Of a stretch of 8,679 nt of DNA, positions 6,160 to 8,679 are shown one piece after another. Numbering within the stretch: the stretch's first letter is position 1; every line of letters begins with the position of its first letter. Where the stretch lies: assembly GCA_023454395.1 (NCBI GenBank), contig JAEYFY010000226.1, forward strand, positions 1 through 8,679, in the 5' to 3' direction. Under the pieces are notes generated by a model. The model was given only the letters and a program-made list of their open reading frames with translations, did no database searches and had not been told where the DNA came from. Origin of the DNA: Pseudomonadota bacterium (lineage in GTDB: Bacteria > Pseudomonadota > Gammaproteobacteria > Enterobacterales > Enterobacteriaceae). The translations under genes and the position numbers were made by a program.

Positions 6160-7195
6160 AGATATAAAACCTTACCTTTTATTTGAAAGTATCGCTGGAA
6201 GTCGTTCGCATAATCTTGCAACGGAAACATCAGATACAGATATTAAAGGTGTCTTTTATCTTCCTAAAGATCTTTTTTATGGATTGGAATATACACCACA
6301 AGTAAGTAATGAAACCAATGATATTGTCTATTATGAGCTTGGAAGATTTATAGAGCTATTGTGTGCATCGAACCCTAATATTTTAGAGTTACTTAATTCC
6401 CCCGAACAGATGGTTATTTATCGACACCCTTTAATGTCATTGATAAAACCAGAATGGTTTTTGTCTAAAACTTGTGTTCAAACATTTGTCCACTATGCAC
6501 AAGGGCAGATTAAGAAAGCTCAGGGGTTAAATAAAAAAATAGTAAATCCAGTCGAAAAAAAATTAAAAACTATTCTTGATTTTTGTTATGTCATTGAAGA
6601 TGGAAAAACAATATTAATCAATAATTGGTTAGAAAATCGACATTGGAAGCAAGCGCATATTGGGTTAACAAAACTTACTCATGCTCAAGATATTTATGCA
6701 ATTTATTATGATGATAAAGAGCCTTATCAAGGAATAATAAAAAAAGAAAATGCAAATGATGTATTGCTAAGTAGTATTTCTAAAACCGCAAAACTAGAAG
6801 GCTATCTTAGCTTTAATAAAGAAGGCTATAGTGCATACCGCAAGCAATATCATGAATATTGGCAGTGGGTTGAACAACGTAATGATGTTCGTTACCAACA
6901 AAACATTGATCATGGCAGAAGTTACGATAGTAAGAATATGATGCATACCTTTAGATTACTCTATATTGCATTAGGGATCGCACAAGAAGGTAAAGTGAAG
7001 GTTTGGTGTGATAATAGAGATGAATTATTAGCAATTAAGGCTGGTCAGTTTAGTTATGATGAATTATTAGAGCGCAGTGAAATTCTTATTAAGACTATTA
7101 AGAGTGCATTTCAATTAAGCCCATTGCCGGATAAAGTGGAGCCTTCAATGGCAGAAGTTACGCTTATAAATATAAGAAAAGAACTCTATAAATAA
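6143..7195 (+). CDS. RlaP-like nucleotidyltransferase (PolB superfamily, PF10127 type), second of pair
   Basis: This 350-aa protein has the same fold signature as its neighbour but with different sequence: SIAGSRSHNLATETSDTDIK at 16-35. GSR is at 19-21 and the metal aspartates are D31 and D33. YYELGRFIELLCASNPNILE (63-82) corresponds to the WDL...LLRKSN...LLEWL segment of the first protein, with Glu65 as the likely third acidic residue. It is about 90 residues longer, with extra helical sequence. NIDHGRSYDSKNMMHTFRLL (about 255-274) is a well-formed conserved-looking stretch near the C terminus that may bind nucleotide or substrate. The start ATG lies inside the previous gene, with AGGAAAAAA about 5 nt upstream, and the 17-nt overlap implies co-translation. 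A strong hairpin terminator follows. Both active sites look intact, so this is not a decayed duplicate. Confidence 0.85.
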   Translation: MKLTIEDIKPYLLFESIAGSRSHNLATETSDTDIKGVFYLPKDLFYGLEYTPQVSNETNDIVYYELGRFIELLCASNPNILELLNSPEQMVIYRHPLMSLIKPEWFLSKTCVQTFVHYAQGQIKKAQGLNKKIVNPVEKKLKTILDFCYVIEDGKTILINNWLENRHWKQAHIGLTKLTHAQDIYAIYYDDKEPYQGIIKKENANDVLLSSISKTAKLEGYLSFNKEGYSAYRKQYHEYWQWVEQRNDVRYQQNIDHGRSYDSKNMMHTFRLLYIALGIAQEGKVKVWCDNRDELLAIKAGQFSYDELLERSEILIKTIKSAFQLSPLPDKVEPSMAEVTLINIRKELYK

Positions 7196-7221
7196 CAAAA
7201 ATAAACTAGCCTAGAAAACTA

Positions 7222-7258
7222 ATATCCCTTACATGATGTAAGGGATATGCTATTTTTT
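7222..7258 (+). terminator. Strong hairpin terminator after the nucleotidyltransferase pair
   Basis: ATATCCCTTACA (7222-7233) and TGTAAGGGATAT (7237-7248) are perfect 12-bp arms with a TGA loop, followed by GCTATTTTTTAT. It lies 26 nt after the stop codon. On the opposite strand the stem is followed by TAGTTTTC, so it may also stop transcription arriving from the 7322-7555 gene. Confidence 0.85.
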
Positions 7259-7321
7259 ATATTTTAAGTATACAAACTAAATACGAAAATATTTATTAAA
7301 TAGCGTTGGCGTATAAAAATA

Positions 7322-7555
7322 TTAATTAGTTGCAAGATACTCTGGATAAGCATCTGTTAACTTCATATATATACGTTTGTGCTCTGCGTTCTTTCTGAAA
7401 TCCTGTTTTAAACAGACTTTAGCTGTGTTTTTTAACTCAGCAGGTACATTTTCAGCGTTTGTAGAGGCAATAATGGAAAAACGCACTTTCTTTTTAGACC
7501 GACTTAAATTATAAGGTAAACCTAAAATACGTCTTGCGACTCTGTTTGTTTTCAC
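7322..7555 (-). CDS. 77-aa basic protein of unknown function, GTG start
   Basis: The product begins MKTNRVARRILGLPYNLSRS and ends in KLTDAYPEYLATN. It is rich in Lys and Arg, with the strongest basic cluster at 1-24, and carries one Cys (VCLKQDF). There is no signal peptide or membrane span, and I recognise no family. The start codon is GTG. It is supported by a near-perfect AAAGGAGT about 6 nt upstream, an in-frame TAA two codons before the GTG, and an extended -10 promoter about 40 nt upstream. These signals make it a well-supported expressed gene despite its size. Basic composition would fit nucleic-acid or ribosome contact, but that is only a guess. It shares no operon with cutA, being separated by a 398-nt gap. 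Confidence 0.7.
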   Translation of the reverse strand: MKTNRVARRILGLPYNLSRSKKKVRFSIIASTNAENVPAELKNTAKVCLKQDFRKNAEHKRIYMKLTDAYPEYLATN

Positions 7556-7953
7556 AACTTACTCCTTTTTGCATGTAATTTAGAGAAAGTCTGTTGATTA
7601 TAACAGAAAATAAAAAGAATAAGATGCTAGTAACCTTATTAATTTAGCATTAAAGGCTATTCTATCTATTTTTCCCTATTTTTTAAAAAAACACCAAGAC
7701 TAACAAAATAAATATTTTTATATTAGGAATATAATTAACTACCTAGATTATCGTTAGTTGAAATTAAAATACAGACACTTATAAAGAGTATTTTAAATGC
7801 TTATCATGTTCAAAAAAAGCAATTTAGTTTGATATTAACAGCAGGTTATTTGTCTCATAATTGAGATGATATAAGATGCTTTGATTCACAACTAATTATC
7901 ATTTTTTTGAAAAAATATCAGAAAAGAGGTCTCACTGAAAATTTAACGGTATT
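7556..7953. other. A+T-rich intergenic region
   Basis: Apart from the promoter and RBS of the 77-aa gene at its left end, I see no gene in these 398 bases; all frames are broken by frequent stops. TCTCA (7853-7857) and TGAGA (7862-7866) form a small perfect inverted repeat with a TAAT centre, a possible but unproven operator. No GC-rich terminator hairpin follows cutA, which ends at 7954. Confidence 0.6.
7597..7605 (-). promoter_or_regulatory. Extended -10 promoter of the 77-aa gene
   Basis: On the minus strand, TGTTATAAT is a perfect extended -10 element (TG, one base, TATAAT). It is placed so that transcription would start near 7590, giving a leader of about 35 nt ending in the AAAGGAGT ribosome binding site. 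The -35 region is poor, as is usual for extended -10 promoters. Confidence 0.6.
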
Positions 7954-8262
7954 TTAATTCAAAGAGGTATGGAGCCAATTAAGATAACCTTTAAAACCAT
8001 TTTCAATCGGTATTATAATCACTTCAGGAGTATCATAAGGATGTATTTCGACAAGAGTATCAATTAAGTTTTGTTGTTTGCTTTTTTCGGATTTTATCAT
8101 CATAAGTATTTCATTATCTTCAATAATTTCATTATTCCAATGATAAATAGATTTTACGTGAGGTATTAAACTTACACAAGCAGCAAGCTTTGCATTGATA
8201 AGGTAGTGAGCAATTTCATTAGCGATTGTTTCATTTGGTGCTGTTGAGTATGCGATTATCAT
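7954..8262 (-). CDS. cutA: CutA-family protein (divalent cation tolerance, CutA1)
   Basis: The 102-aa protein matches the CutA1 family end to end. It opens with the beta strand MIIAYSTAPNETIANEIAHY. KLAACVSLIPHVKSIYHWNN (25-44) contains the conserved Cys29 and the aromatic Y-x-W, EDNEILMMIKS (48-58) is the central strand, and HPYDTPEVI (74-82) is the family signature, ending in YLNWLHTSL. CutA1 forms very stable cytosolic trimers with a ferredoxin-like fold. It was linked genetically to copper tolerance in E. coli, but its real role is unsettled. The start has AAAAGGA 6 nt before the ATG. E. coli CutA is about 10 residues longer at the N terminus and lies next to dsbD; neither feature is seen here. 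The detailed sequence is quite far from E. coli CutA, so this may be a paralogue or an acquired copy. Confidence 0.93.
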   Translation of the reverse strand: MIIAYSTAPNETIANEIAHYLINAKLAACVSLIPHVKSIYHWNNEIIEDNEILMMIKSEKSKQQNLIDTLVEIHPYDTPEVIIIPIENGFKGYLNWLHTSLN

Positions 8263-8633
8263 TGTTTTTCCTTTTAAAATTAATTTGATCTTTCATAGCA
8301 ACAATAAGATTTGGGTGATTTTAATTTTATCAAAATAAAACTATTTAAAACTTAAAGCTAATATTTTTATTTTTAGCGAAATAAAACAGTATTTTCAAAA
8401 AAAACTTTCTCGATATGAAATGTTTACGGCATCATTAAGGGCTTTTTACGTATTATAAGGTTCTTATAGTAAAGAAAATATCCAGGGTGCCGATATTATT
8501 AGTAGATTAATGAAATGTATCTGTTTGTGTTATAAGACTTAATTTTGCTAAGAGCATTTTTATCTTCAATAATATCTCTAATATAAAATAAACTAATTAG
8601 TCATAAGATTTATAAAAATTTGTGGGGTTTAAA
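8263..8633. other. Divergent A+T-rich intergenic region
   Basis: These 371 bases lie between cutA and the partial gene at the right edge, which diverge. I see no gene or RNA gene. The region should carry promoters for both units. Only the cutA candidate at 8370-8398 is worth listing; TTATAA near 8532 could serve the rightward gene but has no good -35. Confidence 0.5.
8370..8398 (-). promoter_or_regulatory. Candidate cutA promoter
   Basis: On the minus strand, TTGAAA (8398-8393), a 17-nt spacer and TAAAAA (8375-8370) form a reasonable sigma-70 arrangement about 108 nt upstream of the cutA start. The -10 matches consensus at four of six positions, so this is tentative. Confidence 0.3.
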
Positions 8634-8679
8634 ATGGATAATAATTCGCTAAAAAACGCGAGTTTATTTGATAATGATC
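8634..8679 (+). CDS. Probable start of a gene cut by the window end
   Basis: ATG at 8634 opens a frame reading MDNNSLKNASLFDND that runs off the window after 15 codons. TGGGG lies about 6 nt upstream and could act as an RBS, and the preceding 370 bases are non-coding, which fits a gene start here. Too little is visible to suggest a function. Confidence 0.4.
   Translation, partial: MDNNSLKNASLFDND

Noticed and set aside
5380..7195. MNT/HEPN-type toxin-antitoxin module
   Set aside because: Both proteins are much larger than MNT antitoxins, both carry nucleotidyltransferase motifs, and neither has the RxxxxH HEPN motif in a partner position.
7853..7866. Inverted repeat TCTCA/TGAGA as an operator or terminator
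   Set aside because: Arms are only 5 nt and there is no T-run; expected often by chance in DNA of this composition.
1..8679. CRISPR array, insertion sequence, integrase or rRNA genes
   Set aside because: No regularly spaced repeats, no transposase or integrase motifs and no rRNA-like sequence were seen on either strand.

Overview
The window looks like chromosome from a low-GC gammaproteobacterium of the Enterobacterales, most likely Proteus or a close Morganellaceae relative. The evidence is a full-length GuaA that is close to the enterobacterial protein throughout (525 aa) but written in A+T-rich codons, together with very A+T-rich intergenic DNA. The genus is an inference; no marker here is diagnostic.

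Layout: (1) 48-1625, guaA (GMP synthase), the last gene of the usual guaBA operon, with its terminator. (2) 1637-3123, all on the minus strand, a worn phage or island remnant. It holds an MT-A70-type adenine methyltransferase cut off about 60 codons in, exactly where guaA-flanking DNA begins. Next to it are an intact small SAM-dependent methyltransferase overlapping it by 4 nt, a 74-aa orphan protein with its own terminator, and two non-coding relics. (3) 3124-5037, minus strand, a 637-aa protein with an N-terminal Cap4/DUF4297-like nuclease signature, a middle TPR array and an unrecognised C-terminal domain. (4) 5380-7195, plus strand, two overlapping genes for different RlaP-like (PolB-superfamily, PF10127-type) nucleotidyltransferases, ending in a strong hairpin. 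(5) 7322-8262, minus strand, a 77-aa basic orphan with a GTG start and a clear promoter and RBS, then a CutA-family protein. (6) 8634-8679, the probable start of a plus-strand gene cut by the window edge.

The 3' end of guaA is a known insertion point for genomic islands. A truncated phage gene abutting it, followed by a nuclease-TPR gene and a pair of nucleotidyltransferases, fits an accessory locus built by successive insertions and deletions. The most interesting candidate is the nuclease-TPR gene at 3124-5037. Its architecture (restriction-type nuclease fused to a TPR sensor-like region) resembles single-gene anti-phage defence proteins, and it does not have the NTPase or cyclase partner commonly seen with Cap4/DUF4297 nucleases. 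The tandem RlaP pair may be a separate nucleic-acid end-modification or repair module; no ligase or kinase gene accompanies it in the window. Functions for regions 3 and 4 are inferred from motifs, not shown.
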